From positions 6,183,488-6,247,487 of the forward strand of contig NZ_KK037166.1 of NCBI RefSeq assembly GCF_000568255.1: a stretch of 64,000 nt of DNA. The letters run 5' to 3'. Source of the stretch: Kutzneria sp. 744 (GTDB taxonomy: Bacteria; Actinomycetota; Actinomycetes; Mycobacteriales; Pseudonocardiaceae). A model generated the notes under the pieces. The model saw only the letters and a program-made list of their open reading frames with translations. It was not told where the DNA came from and ran no database searches. Below are positions 7,703-18,120 of this stretch, piece by piece (within the stretch, counting starts at the first letter, position 1; each line of letters starts with the position of its first letter). The position numbers and the translations under genes were made by a program.

Positions 7703-8296
7703 GTGAAACGACGCAAGGTGTCCAATCCGCTGGCGCTGGCCGTGCTGGCCGAACTGCTCATCGAGCCCATGCACCCCTACGAGATGGGGCGCCGGCTCAA
7801 GGAGCACGGCAAGGACCGGGACATCAAGTACAACCGAGGCTCGCTCTACATGGTGGTGGAGCAGCTGACCAAGGCGGGTTTCATCGTCGAGCACGAAACG
7901 GTCCGCGACACCCAGCGGCCTGAGCGGACGTTGTACGCGGTCACCGAGGCCGGGCGGACCGAGCTGTACGACTGGATGCGTGAGCTGGTCACCACGCCGG
8001 TGCACGAGTACCCGAGCTTCGGGGTGGCGCTGTCGCTGCTAGTGGTGCTGCCGCCGGCGGAGACGGTGGAACTGCTGGGCCGGCGGCTGGAAACGCTGAC
8101 GGCCCAGGCGAAGGAGATCGGCGACGCCATCGGCCAGGCCCGGGAGCAGGGCGTGGACTGGTGGTTCCTGATCGAGGAGGAGTACCGGCTCGCGATGCGC
8201 GAGGCGGAGCGCGGTTACGTGGCGAGCCTGGCCGAACGGCTGCGGGACCCGCAGTACGACCGGATGTGGCAGGAATACTTCAGGGGGACGACATGA
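7703..8296 (+). CDS. PadR-family transcriptional regulator
   Basis: A winged-helix repressor of about 198 residues. The DNA-binding domain occupies the first 90: LALAVLAELLIEPMHPYEMGRRLKEHG, then the wing with YNRGSLYMVVEQLTKAGFIVEHE and RTLYAVTEAGR. The C-terminal helical arm (residues about 110-190) is the dimerisation domain. I prefer the GTG at 7703, 5 nt behind GGAG, over the GTG at 7697. The stop overlaps the start of the FAD monooxygenase (ATGA), so regulator and enzyme are one operon. PadR proteins usually repress a neighbouring detoxification gene and release it on binding an aromatic or drug-like ligand; here the monooxygenase is the obvious target. Confidence 0.88.
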   Translation: MKRRKVSNPLALAVLAELLIEPMHPYEMGRRLKEHGKDRDIKYNRGSLYMVVEQLTKAGFIVEHETVRDTQRPERTLYAVTEAGRTELYDWMRELVTTPVHEYPSFGVALSLLVVLPPAETVELLGRRLETLTAQAKEIGDAIGQAREQGVDWWFLIEEEYRLAMREAERGYVASLAERLRDPQYDRMWQEYFRGTT

Positions 8297-9477
8297 AAGC
8301 ACTGATCATCGGGGGCGGCATCACCGGTCCGGTCGCGGCGCTCGCGCTGCGCAAGGCCGGCATCGAGGCCGAGATCTTCGAGGCGTACGAACAGAACGCC
8401 GACAATGCCGGCGGCTGGCTCATGATCGCGCCGAACGGCGTCAACGCGCTCGGCATCCTCGGGCTGGACGCCGATCTGCGGGCCATCGGACGGCCCAACC
8501 AGCGCATGGTGATGACCGACGGCCGGGGCAAGCGGTTCGGCGCGTTCGACGAGCTGGACGCGGACAACCCGAGCCAGCTGGCGATGCGGTCGGACCTGTG
8601 CGGACTGCTGGCCGAGCGGGCCGTCGAGGCCGGCATCAAGATCCATCACGGCAAGCGGCTGGTGGACGTCGCCGAGACCGCCGACGGCGTCACGGCCCAC
8701 TTCGCCGACGGCAGCACCGCCACCGGCGACGTGCTGCTCGGCGCGGACGGCGTGCACTCGACGGTCCGCAAGCTGATCGACCCGAACGCACCGGGGCCGC
8801 GCTACACCGGCCTGCTCGGCTTCGGCGGCTCCGTGCCGGGCAACGACTTCGGCCTGGCCGAGGGCGAGTTCTACTTCGCCCAGGGCAAGCGAGGATTTCT
8901 CGGCTACGCCCTCACAGCCGAGGGTGACACCGGCTGGTTCACCAACGTGCCCAGCCGCGAGCCGATGACCGGGGCCGAGGCGCGGGCCATCGGCGCGGAG
9001 GAATGGCTGCGCCGCATGCGCGAGCTCTACGGCGACGACTACCCGGCGCACGGCATCCTGGCCAAGGCCACCCCGGACGGCATGGTCGTGCTGGGCGGCA
9101 TGCACATCATGCCCAGCGCGCCACGCTGGCACACCGACCGCATCGTGCTCGTCGGCGACGCCGCGCACGTGCCGTCCAACAGCACCGGCCAGGGCGCCTC
9201 GATGTCCATCGAGAGCGCCATCGAGCTGGCCCGCTGCCTGCGCGACCTGCCCGTGCCGCAGGCGTTCGAGGCGTACGAGAAGCTGCGCCGGGCTCGCGTG
9301 GAGAAGGTCGCCGAGCAGGGCGAGAAGACCAACCAGGACAAGGTGAACGGCCGCATCGGCCAGGCGGTGATCGGCGTGCTGGCGCCGATCGCGATGAAGC
9401 TGTTCATGAAGCCGGAGAAGATGTTCGGCTGGCTGCACCGCCACCGCATCGACTGGGACGCGAAGGTGCACGCCTAG
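8293..9477 (+). CDS. FAD-dependent aromatic-type monooxygenase
   Basis: A 394-residue class A flavoprotein monooxygenase that would hydroxylate an aromatic or polyketide-like compound with NAD(P)H and O2. The N-terminal Rossmann motif is LIIGGGITGPVAAL. GADGVHSTVRKLI is the DG motif that binds both FAD and NAD(P)H. VLVGDAAHVPSNSTGQGAS is the GD motif contacting the FAD ribityl chain. The C-terminus carries a short amphipathic tail, with no thioredoxin-like domain, so it resembles TetX-like or PgaE-short enzymes. It is co-translated with padR. The substrate is unknown; resistance or catabolic roles are both possible. Confidence 0.88.
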   Translation: MKALIIGGGITGPVAALALRKAGIEAEIFEAYEQNADNAGGWLMIAPNGVNALGILGLDADLRAIGRPNQRMVMTDGRGKRFGAFDELDADNPSQLAMRSDLCGLLAERAVEAGIKIHHGKRLVDVAETADGVTAHFADGSTATGDVLLGADGVHSTVRKLIDPNAPGPRYTGLLGFGGSVPGNDFGLAEGEFYFAQGKRGFLGYALTAEGDTGWFTNVPSREPMTGAEARAIGAEEWLRRMRELYGDDYPAHGILAKATPDGMVVLGGMHIMPSAPRWHTDRIVLVGDAAHVPSNSTGQGASMSIESAIELARCLRDLPVPQAFEAYEKLRRARVEKVAEQGEKTNQDKVNGRIGQAVIGVLAPIAMKLFMKPEKMFGWLHRHRIDWDAKVHA

Positions 9478-9478
9478 A

Positions 9479-9525
9479 AGCCCGGGGGAGGGGCTCGGCC
9501 GACCAGGCGGCCGAGGATGGGGCTT
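9479..9525 (+). terminator. Hairpin between convergent genes
   Basis: Just after the monooxygenase stop, CTCGGCCG (9494-9501) and CGGCCGAG (9508-9515) form a perfect 8-bp stem with a 6-base loop. It is flanked by AAGCCC and GGGCTT, which can extend the pairing. TTTT follows at about 9531. The position between convergent genes fits a terminator. Confidence 0.6.
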
Positions 9526-9735
9526 GTACGTTTTAGTACAGTCCCGGGGCGGTTCGCAGGGGCCCCTCCCCAAGCGAAAGCGAACCGGCCCTTGAAAACC
9601 CGCCCTTCTTAACACGGTCTAGTTATAATCGAATGCGCGCCGGGTTCCGGATATGATGCGATTAGCCCGTGTGAGCTTGGCGCCGTCCGGTGCGGATTCG
9701 GTCAATCTGTCTGGAAGGCAAAGGTCCCCAACAAA

Positions 9736-12700
9736 CTATCCGCGCTCGATCAGGTGGCCCACGACGTCCGGACCCGGGTGCGGGTGGCCGGAGCCGTCGC
9801 GGCGGATGTCCACCTCGGGCAGCTCGACCGACGAGCCGGTGTCGGTGGAGCCGGCCGGGCGGGAACCGATCCAGGCCAGACGCAGACCGGCCTCGCCCTT
9901 GAGGAAGCGGTGCGAACGCACGCCGCCGGTGGCCCGGCCCTTGGGCGGGTACTCGGCGAACGGCGTGACCTTGACGGAGTTGCCGGTGGCGGTGACGACC
10001 ATGGGCTCGCCGTGCTCCTCGTCGTCGGTGCGGACGGCGGCGAAGAACACGGTGTGGGCGTCGCCGGCGAGCTTGATGCCGGCCATGCCGCCGCCCTTGA
10101 GGCCCTGCGGCCGAACCAGCGAAGCCTCGTAGCGCAGCAAAGACGAGTCGGACGAGACGAAGACCAGGGTCTCGGCGCCGTCGGAAAGCCAGGTGGCGCC
10201 GACGATCTCGTCGCCGTCCTTCAGGCTGATCACCTCGAACTCGTCGGACCGCACGGGCCACTCCGGCGAGCACACCTTGACCACGCCCTGCGCGGTGCCC
10301 ATGGCCAGACCCGGCGACTCGGTGTCGGTCAGCGGCGCGATGGTGATGACCCGTTCGCCCTTGTCCAGCGGCACGAGCTCACTGGCCGCCATGCCGCCGC
10401 TCAGCGACACGGTGCCGACCTGCTCGGGCAACACCGGCAGCGGCAGCACATCCGTCTTGAACGCGCGGCCCTTGCTGGTGACGACCAGGATCTGCCCACG
10501 GGCGGTGGTGTGCACCACGGCGGCGACGGCGTCGTTGCGGGCCCGGCCGTTACGCCGCCGTGCCTCCGACGCCTCCTCCGACTCGGCGGCCGTGCGAGCC
10601 ACCAAACTCGTGGCGGACAACAGAACCTGGCACGGGTCGTCGGCCACCTCCAGGGGACCGGCCGGCTTGGACGCCGCCAGCACCTCCTTGAGGTCGCCGT
10701 CGATCAGCGCGGTCCGACGCTCCCAGGTGACGTCCTTGGTCACCTTGGCCAGCTCGGTCGACACGACCTTGCGCAGCACCGCCGGGTCGTCCAGGATCTT
10801 GGCCAGCTCGGCGATCTCGCCGGCCAGCTTCTCCTGCTCCGACTCCAGCTCGATCTTGTCGTACTTGGTCAGCCGGCGCAGCGGCGTGTCCAGGATGTAC
10901 GAGGCCTGGATCTCCGACAGCCTGAACTGCTTCATCAGGCCGTCGCGGGCGGCCTGGGCGTTGTCGCTGTTGCGGATCAGCCGGATCACCTTGTCGATGT
11001 CCAGCAGCGCCTTGAGCAGACCCTCGACCAGGTGCAGCCGCTCCTCGCGCTTGCGCTTGCGGTAGCGGGTCCGCCGGGTGACGACCTCGTAGCGGTGCTT
11101 GAGGAACACCTCCAGCAGCGCCTTGAGGCCCAGCGTCTGCGGCTGCCCGTCGACCAGCACCAGGTTGTTGATGCCGAAGGACTGCTCCAGCGGCGTCAGC
11201 CGGTACAGGTCGGCCAGCAGCGCCTGCGGGTTCACGCCGACCTTGCACTCGATCACCAGCCGGGTGCCGTTCTCCCGGTCGGTCAGGTCCTTCACGTCGG
11301 CGATGCCGGTGAGGCGCTTGGACTTGTTCACCTCGTCGGTGATCTTCTCGATGATCTTCTCCGGGCCGACGCCGTACGGCAGCTCGGTCACCGTGATCGC
11401 CTGCCGGCCCCGGCTGCCCTCCAGCGGCCCCGTCTCGGCCCTGGCCCGCATCCGCACCACGCCGCGGCCCGTCTCGTACGCCTTGCGCACCTCGTCCAGG
11501 CCCAGCAGCATGCCGCCGGTCGGCAGGTCCGGCCCCGGCACGAACTCCATCAGTTTGTCCAGCGAGGCGTCCGGGTGGCTGATCAGCCACCGCGCCGCCG
11601 CCACGACCTCGCCCAGGTTGTGCGGGATCATGTTGGTGGCCATGCCCCACCGCGATCCCCGACGTGCCGTTGACCAACAGGTTCGGGAACGCCGCCGGCA
11701 TCACCGACGGCTCCTCCAGCGACCCGTCGTAGTTGGGCCGGAAGTCGACCGTGTCCTCGCCCAGCTCGCCCACCAACAGCATGGCCTCGTTGGACATCCG
11801 CGCCTCGGTGTACCGCGAGGCGGCCGGTCCGTCGTCCGGCGACCCGAAGTTGCCGTGCCCGTCGATCAGCGGCGCGTTCAGCGAGAAGTCCTGCGCCATC
11901 CGCACCATGGCGTCGTAGATGGCCAGGTCGCCGTGCGGGTGGTACTTGCCCATGCAGTTGTGCACGACGAAGCCCTCGGTCACGAAGGCGTGCTCGTCGC
12001 TGCCGACCTGAATGTCGAAGGTGGTGTCGGAGTCCACCGACGCCACGGATTCGACCGTGAGAAAGGAGAATCCCGCGAGCTCGTCGAGCCGGTCGGTGGT
12101 GGAGTTGCCGTGTGGGTCGTTGCCCAGCTCGCCACGAGCGATCTCGGTCAGGCGCCACAGGTCGTCGCGCTTGGAGCCGATCTTCGACCAGCGCAGCAGG
12201 AATCGGGCGAGCACGGCGGCGTCACTGCCGGCGACCGAGAGGCCGAACATTGTCCTGTGGCCGGTCGGCTTTGCTTGAGACCAATGGTGGCCGTGGATGC
12301 CCATGTCGGCGAGCATCGAGTAGACCTGACGGACCAGGCCTTCGCTGGTGCTGACGTAGACGATCTCGCGGTTGCGCTTGCGTACGTAACCGTCGCCGTC
12401 GTACAGCCCGGCGAGGAAGGACGCCCACCGCGACCGGTCGGCCAGCACGCTCGTCGGCACGACCTTGTCGTTGCTGAGCGGAGTCGTGGCATCGAGGAGA
12501 CCGTCGTGCCGGGCGAAGGTGAGGATGTGCTGGTCCCGGTGTCGCGGGTTCTTCGCCACCCGCTTGCCACGCGAGACATTCAGGTTGGCCTCGATCGCCC
12601 AGCCGTGGGCGACGTCGATCGGCTCCGGGTCGCACATGTGGATGCGGACGCGACCGTCCGCGTCGCCGGCACGATCGACCGGGAAGCCCTCGGCGACGAG

Positions 12701-13300
12701 CAGACCGAGCACGTAGCTGTACGCGTCGCCGCCGGTCGGCTCGTTCGCCGACCGACCGCGGCCGTAGCCGAGCGTCTGCCGGCCGGCCAGGTCCCGCGCG
12801 TCCGTCCACTCGACGGTCAGGTCCTCGGCGACGGTGCGGAAACGTTGGCCGGGCGTCACGACCATGCTGTGCCCGTTGGACCACGTGATCCGCACCAGCT
12901 CGGAGACCGGATTCTCGTAGGCGGCGACCACGGGCACCGATGCGCCTGAGGCGTCCAGCACCTGCTCGCCGACCTCGATCTCCTCGATGCGGCGCAAGCC
13001 CGTCGGCGTGGACACGAGCGTGCCGCGCACGAAGCAGTCGCCGACGACGCGGGAGGACTTCACGTAGGCGTGCGTGGGCCGGTAACCCTGCTCGTGCATG
13101 GAGTACAGGATGCGGCGGTGCACGGGCTTGAGGCCGTCGCGCGCGTCGGGCAGCGCGCGGGAGTGGATGACCGAGTAGGCGTACTCCAGGTAGGAGTCCT
13201 CGATCTCGTTGGTGACCGGGATGTCCAGCACGGTGGCGCCGGCGCGGTCGAAGGCCGACGGGTCCACCTTGGTCACGGTGCCCTTGCTGCGGCGTGCCAT
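9736..13300 (-). CDS. parC: Topoisomerase IV / gyrase A-type subunit with an intein and one frame break
   Basis: The breakage-rejoining subunit of a type IIA topoisomerase, paired with parE just upstream. The N-extein reads [20 protein letters not shown] and ends at SSRVVGD. An intein follows (11,957-13,036), then [20 protein letters not shown] and the active-site Tyr in SRYTEAR. Without the intein the protein would be about 827 residues, normal for ParC/GyrA. The C-terminal beta-pinwheel ends near the window-left stop. The frame is broken at a run of four C (11,645-11,648): reading three restores [14 protein letters not shown], the universally conserved junction. I regard the break as a base-calling error or a very recent mutation. 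ATG 13,300 follows AGGAGA and lies 35 nt behind the parE stop. Confidence 0.9.
11957..13036 (-). other. LAGLIDADG intein inside ParC
   Basis: A 360-codon in-frame insertion between VVGD and [10 protein letters not shown]. It starts with Cys ([19 protein letters not shown], block A) and ends [10 protein letters not shown] with the penultimate His and final Asn; the next extein residue is Cys, as splicing requires. Two endonuclease motifs, [10 protein letters not shown] and [12 protein letters not shown], are intact, so a homing nuclease may be active. Block B reads [12 protein letters not shown], with Gln where a His is usual (TxxH). The site differs from that of the mycobacterial GyrA intein, which sits at the catalytic tyrosine. 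Confidence 0.92.
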
Positions 13301-13335
13301 GTCTTGCCTGTTCTCCTAGCTGAGAAGCGGACCGG

Positions 13336-15387
13336 TCAGATGTCGATCGCGGCCTGGTCGACGCGGCCGGCCGCGTCGACGAGCCAGTTGCGGCGCGGCT
13401 CGACCTTCTCGCCCATCAGCAGCTCCAGCGTCTGCTCGGCGGCCTCGACGTCGGTGAGCGTGATCCGACGAACGGAGCGGGTGGCCGGGTTCATGGTGGT
13501 GTGCCAGAGCTCGTCGGCGTCCATCTCGCCGAGGCCCTTGAACCGGGGCACGGGCGTGACAACCTGCTTGCCGGCCTTCTCCAGCTCGGAGAGCTTGGTC
13601 TCCATCTCCCGCTGGGTGAAGGTGAAGACGGTCTCGCTGTTGCGTCCCTTGGTGGTGAGCTTGTGCAGGGGCGGCATGGCGGCGTACAGCCGGCCGTCCT
13701 CGATCACCGGCCGCATGTACTTGGCGAACAGGGTGATCAGCAGGGTGCGGATGTGCGAGCCGTCGACATCGGCGTCGGCCATCAGGATCACCCGGCCGTA
13801 GCGCATGGCCGGCAGGTCGAAGGTGCGGCCGGTGCCGGCGCCGAGGACCTGCACGATGGAGGCGATCTCGGCGTTGCGCAGGGTGTCGGCCAGATTGGCC
13901 TTCTGCACGTTGAGAATCTTGCCCCGCAGCGGCAGAAGTGCTTGATACTCCGACACTCTGGCCATTCGGGCCGAGCCGAGGGCGGAGTCGCCCTCCACCA
14001 GGAACAGCTCGCTGCGGGCGACGCCGGTGGTGCGGCAGTCGACCAGCTTGGGCGGCATGGCCGCGCCCTCCAGCGCGGTCTTGCGCCGGGCGGCGTCCTT
14101 CTGGTGCTTCTGGGTCAGCCGAACGCGCGCGGCGTCGACCACCTTCTGCAGCACGGTCTTGGCCTCGGTCTTGGTGCGCTTGTCCTCGGTCCACGCCTTG
14201 ACGTGCCGCTCGACGACGCCCTGGATCACCTTGGTGATGCCGGCGGTGGACAGCTCGTCCTTGGTCTGCGAGGTGAACTGCGGCTCGGGGATGCGGACGT
14301 GGATGACGGCGGTCATGCCCTCCAGCACGTCCTCCAGCGTCGGCATGTCCTCCTTGGGCTTGAGCAGCCCGCGGGTCTTGGAGATGGCGTCCTGCACGGC
14401 CTTGGTGACGGCGCGGTCGAAGCCGCGGCGGTGGGTGCCGCCGTGCATGTTGCGGATGGTGTTGGTGAAGCACTCCACGGTGCGCTCGTAGCCGGTTCCC
14501 CAGCGCAGCGCCACCTCGACCTCGGCGACACGCTCCACTTTGGACCGCATGACGCCGTTCTCGTCGGCGGCGTTCTCGAAGTAGGTGCCCTCGCCGTTGA
14601 CCAACAGCGTGCCGGAGACGGGTTTCTCGCCGGACGGGGACAGGAAGTCGACCATGTCCGAGAGCCCGTGCGGGTAGTGGAACGACTCCTCGACGATGGC
14701 GCCGTCGGTGGCGTCGCGCAGCACATACGTCACGCCCGGCACGAGGAAAGCGGTGTTGCGCAGCTTGGCCCGCACGGCTTCGACGTCCAGCGCGGCGCCG
14801 TTCTCGAAGTACCGAGTGTCGTACCAGTACCGGATGGACGTGCCGCTGGACTCGCCGCGCTTCATCTTGCCGGTGACCTGGAGGCCGGACTGCTGGGTGA
14901 ACTTCGCCTTGGGACCGGGCGCGTCGAACACGCCGGGCACGCCGTGGGCGAAGGACATCTGGTGCACCTTGCCGAGCTGCTTCACGGTGACGTCGAAGCG
15001 GTGCGACAGGGCGTTGACCGCGGACGCGCCGACGCCGTGCAGGCCGCCGGAGGTCTTGTAGCCGGAGCCGCCGAACTTGCCGCCGGCGTGCAGCCGGGTC
15101 AGCACCAGCTCGACGCCGGACAGGCCGGACTTGGCGTGCACCCCGGTGGGGATGCCGCGGCCGTCGTCGTCGACCTGGACGCTGCCGTCGGCGTGCAGGG
15201 TGACCACGATCCGCGTGGCGAAGCCGCCGATGCCCTCGTCGGTCGAGTTGTCGACCACCTCGGTGAACAGGTGGTTGATGCCCCGGCTGTCGGTGGACCC
15301 GATGTACATGCCGGGCCGCTTGCGGACCGCCTCAAGACCCTCCAGGTGCGTCAGGTCGTCGGCCCCGTAAAGAGTCTCAGCGGTCAC
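13336..15387 (-). CDS. parE: Topoisomerase IV / gyrase B-type ATPase subunit
   Basis: The ATPase subunit of the same type IIA topoisomerase, 683 residues. The GHKL ATP-binding site shows VVDNSTDEG (Asn box), VDDDGRGIPTG and GGLHGVGASAVNAL. A transducer domain follows, and the TOPRIM domain carries LVEGDSALG and LMADADVDGSHI with the metal-binding acids. The C-terminus ends RNWLVDAAGRVDQAAIDI. The GTG at 15,387 is preferred to a TTG at 15,426 because GGGAGA lies upstream and the family begins near ETLYGADDLTHLEGLEAVRKRPGMYIG. Together with parC this is the decatenating pair; the canonical gyrAB near the origin would be elsewhere. Confidence 0.95.
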   Translation of the reverse strand: MTAETLYGADDLTHLEGLEAVRKRPGMYIGSTDSRGINHLFTEVVDNSTDEGIGGFATRIVVTLHADGSVQVDDDGRGIPTGVHAKSGLSGVELVLTRLHAGGKFGGSGYKTSGGLHGVGASAVNALSHRFDVTVKQLGKVHQMSFAHGVPGVFDAPGPKAKFTQQSGLQVTGKMKRGESSGTSIRYWYDTRYFENGAALDVEAVRAKLRNTAFLVPGVTYVLRDATDGAIVEESFHYPHGLSDMVDFLSPSGEKPVSGTLLVNGEGTYFENAADENGVMRSKVERVAEVEVALRWGTGYERTVECFTNTIRNMHGGTHRRGFDRAVTKAVQDAISKTRGLLKPKEDMPTLEDVLEGMTAVIHVRIPEPQFTSQTKDELSTAGITKVIQGVVERHVKAWTEDKRTKTEAKTVLQKVVDAARVRLTQKHQKDAARRKTALEGAAMPPKLVDCRTTGVARSELFLVEGDSALGSARMARVSEYQALLPLRGKILNVQKANLADTLRNAEIASIVQVLGAGTGRTFDLPAMRYGRVILMADADVDGSHIRTLLITLFAKYMRPVIEDGRLYAAMPPLHKLTTKGRNSETVFTFTQREMETKLSELEKAGKQVVTPVPRFKGLGEMDADELWHTTMNPATRSVRRITLTDVEAAEQTLELLMGEKVEPRRNWLVDAAGRVDQAAIDI

Positions 15388-15459
15388 AGGGTCTTTCTCC
15401 CAGATCGTCTCTAGCCCAATGCCCAAACAACGCCGAGGGTAGCCCCCGGCCCTGACAAC

Positions 15460-16386
15460 TCAGTCCAGCAGCGCCAGTTCGGCCACGACCGCCCGGTGAT
15501 CCGTGCCCGGCAGCAGGTGTTCGCTCGCGGACACCGCGGCCAGTCCGGGACCGTGCAGCACGTGGTCGATCTGGACCAGCGGGAAGTCCGCCGGCCACGT
15601 CGGCGCCCAGCCCCGGCCCAGCTCGGCGTGCGTGTCGACCAACCCGGCCGCCAGCAGCGAGCGCAGCGGCGAGTGATCGACGGTGGCGTTGAAGTCGCCG
15701 AGCACGATCGCGTCCCGGCCGGCCGCGGCCCGCAGCGCCGACATGTCCTGGGCCCAGAGCCCCGGACCTCCGACAGGATAGTACGTGTGCACGCCCGTTA
15801 TCGGGATCTCGTGACCCAACACGCTCACGGTGACCTGGGTCTGCGGCCAGGTGGTGGGCAGGTCGGCGGGCCCGCCGCGCACGATCGGCAGCCTGGTGAA
15901 GATGGAGGTGTCGTTCTCCGGGTGCAGTTCCCGGAACGGCATGAGCCGGTCCATGCCGGCGGCGTCCAGCGTCTTGATCGCCGGCGCGTCCAGCTCCTCG
16001 GCGACCAGCACGTCCAGGTTCTGGGAGCGGGCCAGCGCGACCAGGGCCTTCGGGTCGACCTGGCCGCGATGGGTGTTGACGGTGCCGACCCGGATGCGCG
16101 GGGCGCCGTCCGGCACGGGCTGGTGGTCGCGCACGAAACGCGGCACGAACCAGGCGATCTGCAGCACGAGCAGCGCCGCCGCGGCCACCGTCAGCCACCG
16201 GCCGCGAACGGCCAGCAACGTCACCAGCAGGGCGGCGGTGAGCAGCCCGGCGTAGGGCAGCAGCGCGATCGGAACGGCCAGGTAGGTGCCGTCGTCGAGG
16301 CCGAAGACGCGTGTGACGGCGAGCACGGCGATGCCGGCCAGCATCACGGCGCAGGCGATCAGCGCCGCTCTGCGTCCGACGGTCAC
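15460..16386 (-). CDS. Membrane-anchored endonuclease/exonuclease/phosphatase-family protein
   Basis: A 308-residue protein. Three hydrophobic segments fill the first 95 residues (ALIACAVMLAGIAVLAV, LLPYAGLLTAALLVTLL, LTVAAAALLVLQIAWFV). An EEP-type metal hydrolase domain follows, probably outside the membrane. The domain shows IRVGTVNTHRG, VAEELDAPA (the metal Glu), GVHTYYP, VLGDFNATVDHSP and the final catalytic GTDHRAVVAEL. Substrates of such proteins range from phospholipids to phosphodiesters; none can be chosen here. GTG 16,386 overlaps the stop of the upstream helicase-like gene by 4 nt. Length and topology match the many paralogous actinobacterial DNase-I-fold membrane proteins. Confidence 0.85.
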   Translation of the reverse strand: MTVGRRAALIACAVMLAGIAVLAVTRVFGLDDGTYLAVPIALLPYAGLLTAALLVTLLAVRGRWLTVAAAALLVLQIAWFVPRFVRDHQPVPDGAPRIRVGTVNTHRGQVDPKALVALARSQNLDVLVAEELDAPAIKTLDAAGMDRLMPFRELHPENDTSIFTRLPIVRGGPADLPTTWPQTQVTVSVLGHEIPITGVHTYYPVGGPGLWAQDMSALRAAAGRDAIVLGDFNATVDHSPLRSLLAAGLVDTHAELGRGWAPTWPADFPLVQIDHVLHGPGLAAVSASEHLLPGTDHRAVVAELALLD

Positions 16387-18111
16387 CGGGCGGCCTCGAC
16401 CGATTCGATGTTGGCCACGGCGAACTCCCGCTCGTCCTCGCGCAGGTAGCACCACGAGTCCAGCCAGCCGGTCAGCAGTTGTTCCGGACGAATGCGGCGT
16501 ACCGTGCGGTTGCCGGTGCGGTCCCGGTATCCGATCACCACGTCCCCCTCGCGGTCGATCGCGTCGGCCAGCAGCGCCAGCTCGACCTGGCTCAAGGTCC
16601 GATTCTGCCGGGTGAGGCGGTCGAAGGTGGGACCGCCCTCGATCGGGACGTGCGGCTCGGCGACCAGCCGGGCGGCCAGTTCGTCGGCGCCGAGGGTGTC
16701 CCGGTCCGCCGGCGCGGTCGGCACGGCGCGGTGTTCGGCCTTGCGCTCCACCACTACCGCGCCGGCCGGGCTCTCGCCGATCGGCGCGTAGCCGGCCTTT
16801 CGCAGCAGCGCCAACACGTTCGCGGGACTGTCCGAACTGGACAGCACGGTCGGGGCCAGCAAGGTGAAGCCGGGCAGCCGATGCGCGATCTCGGCCGCTG
16901 TCGCCTCGTCGGCCGTCACGCAGCAGCGGACCTCTCGCACGCGGACGTGCCCGTGCCGCCGGTCCACGTCGTTGATCAGGTATTCCAGCGGCTGCGGCAC
17001 GGGCCCCAACTCCCGCAGCAGGTCTGCCGCCAGCCAGCCGGCGTCCAACGCGGACCGGACGCTGGCCGCGGTGAACCGCCACACCGCCCCGGCCTCGCGC
17101 ACGGCAGCGGCTGCGATCGCCGCCGGAGCCTTGCCGGTCACCACGGCCGTGAGATCGGACTGGATGATCACACCGTCGGCCGGTTCGGGCAGCACCACCT
17201 CATCGAGACGGCCGATGAGGAATTCGCCCAGCTCGGTGAGGGTGTCGGCGGCCACCGCGCCCAGCAGCTCCGCCTCCCGCCGCGCCGCGCCGACGTCCTG
17301 GTCGCCCCGGCTGGGGGCAGAACCAGTCGATCTGCGCGGCGACGGCCCTTGACCGACACGCCGCCGGCCGCCGCCCGTCAGCAGGGCGTGGCGCACCGGG
17401 CCGCCCTCGGGCCGCGAATACCACGCCACGGCGAGCTGCGACCACCGCCGGGCCGGACCTCTTTTCCGCCCCCGGGTAGTCCGTGGTGGGCGCGAAGCCC
17501 TCGTCGACCGTCCCCAGCAGTCCGGACGCGCCGGCGACGTCGAGCCACAGCGCCACCGATCCCGGCTCGGCCGCGAGTTCGCGGGCCAGCCGGGACAGTT
17601 CCCTGGATCCGATGCCACCCTTCTGCAACGCCGTGATCGGCCGGGAGGTTGCCTTGTCCAGCAGCGATGTGACGCCGTCGAGCACGGCCGCCGCGGCCGC
17701 TTGGGCCGCTCGGCCCAACGCGTCGGCATCCGCGCTGGTCAGGGGCAGCGCCGGCGGACCCGTCAGCTCGATGCCGTGTCCCTGGTCCTGCGACCAGTGA
17801 TGGGCCAGCAGCGGCGGCAGGCGCAGGTCCGTGCCCCAGACCAGGCCCAGGGCCTTGAGCTGGGGCAGCACCGTCCGGAACAGCCCCCGGTCGAGCTCGT
17901 GCTGCCGGCCGGCGGTGATCGCCTCGCCGGCCACCAGCTGGTCCCGGTTCAGCGTCTGCAACACCGCGACCAGCGACGATGCGCTGGACAGGCGCTGCGC
18001 CAACTGGGCAAAGCCGCGTGGCACGGGCTCGACGAGCACGTCCGGCCGGGCCCGGAGCAGCGCGGCCAGCGCCGGCTCGCCCAGACCGGCCAGGTACTCG
18101 TCGAACTCCAC
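16383..18111 (-). CDS. XPB-like helicase-associated protein, frame broken at three sites
   Basis: A conserved actinobacterial protein annotated by family as 'helicase-associated domain' (related to the N-terminus of XPB). The N-terminus is intact: YLAGLGEPALAALLRARPDVLVEPVPRGFAQLAQRL. The C-terminal part reads ADGVIIQSDLTAVVTGKAP, YLINDVDRRHGHVRV and WLDSWCYLREDEREFAVANIESVEAA, which resembles a WYL-like ending. Between about 17,300 and 17,480 the frame shifts three times: at 17,469-17,476, 17,346-17,348 and 17,311-17,315. Single-base changes in these G/C runs give a continuous reading through AVAWYS, AVAAQIDWF and GDQDVGAARREAELLG. It is shorter (about 575 codons) than I expect for the family. 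A true pseudogene is possible; sequence error is likelier. Confidence 0.7.
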
Positions 18112-18120
18112 CCGGCCAAC

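Noticed and set aside
9624-9629. A TATAAT box between convergent padR operon and parC
   Set aside because: No -35 box at a suitable distance on either strand and no gene or stable RNA downstream.
11644-11648. Programmed ribosomal frameshift in parC
   Set aside because: There is no slippery heptamer with a downstream pseudoknot, and the shift joins at a universally conserved sequence; an extra base in a C run is simpler.
9754-11673. A 639-codon plus-strand frame across parC
   Set aside because: Repetitive Arg/Gln/His/Leu composition and no motif; it exists only because GC-rich genes leave long open mirror frames.
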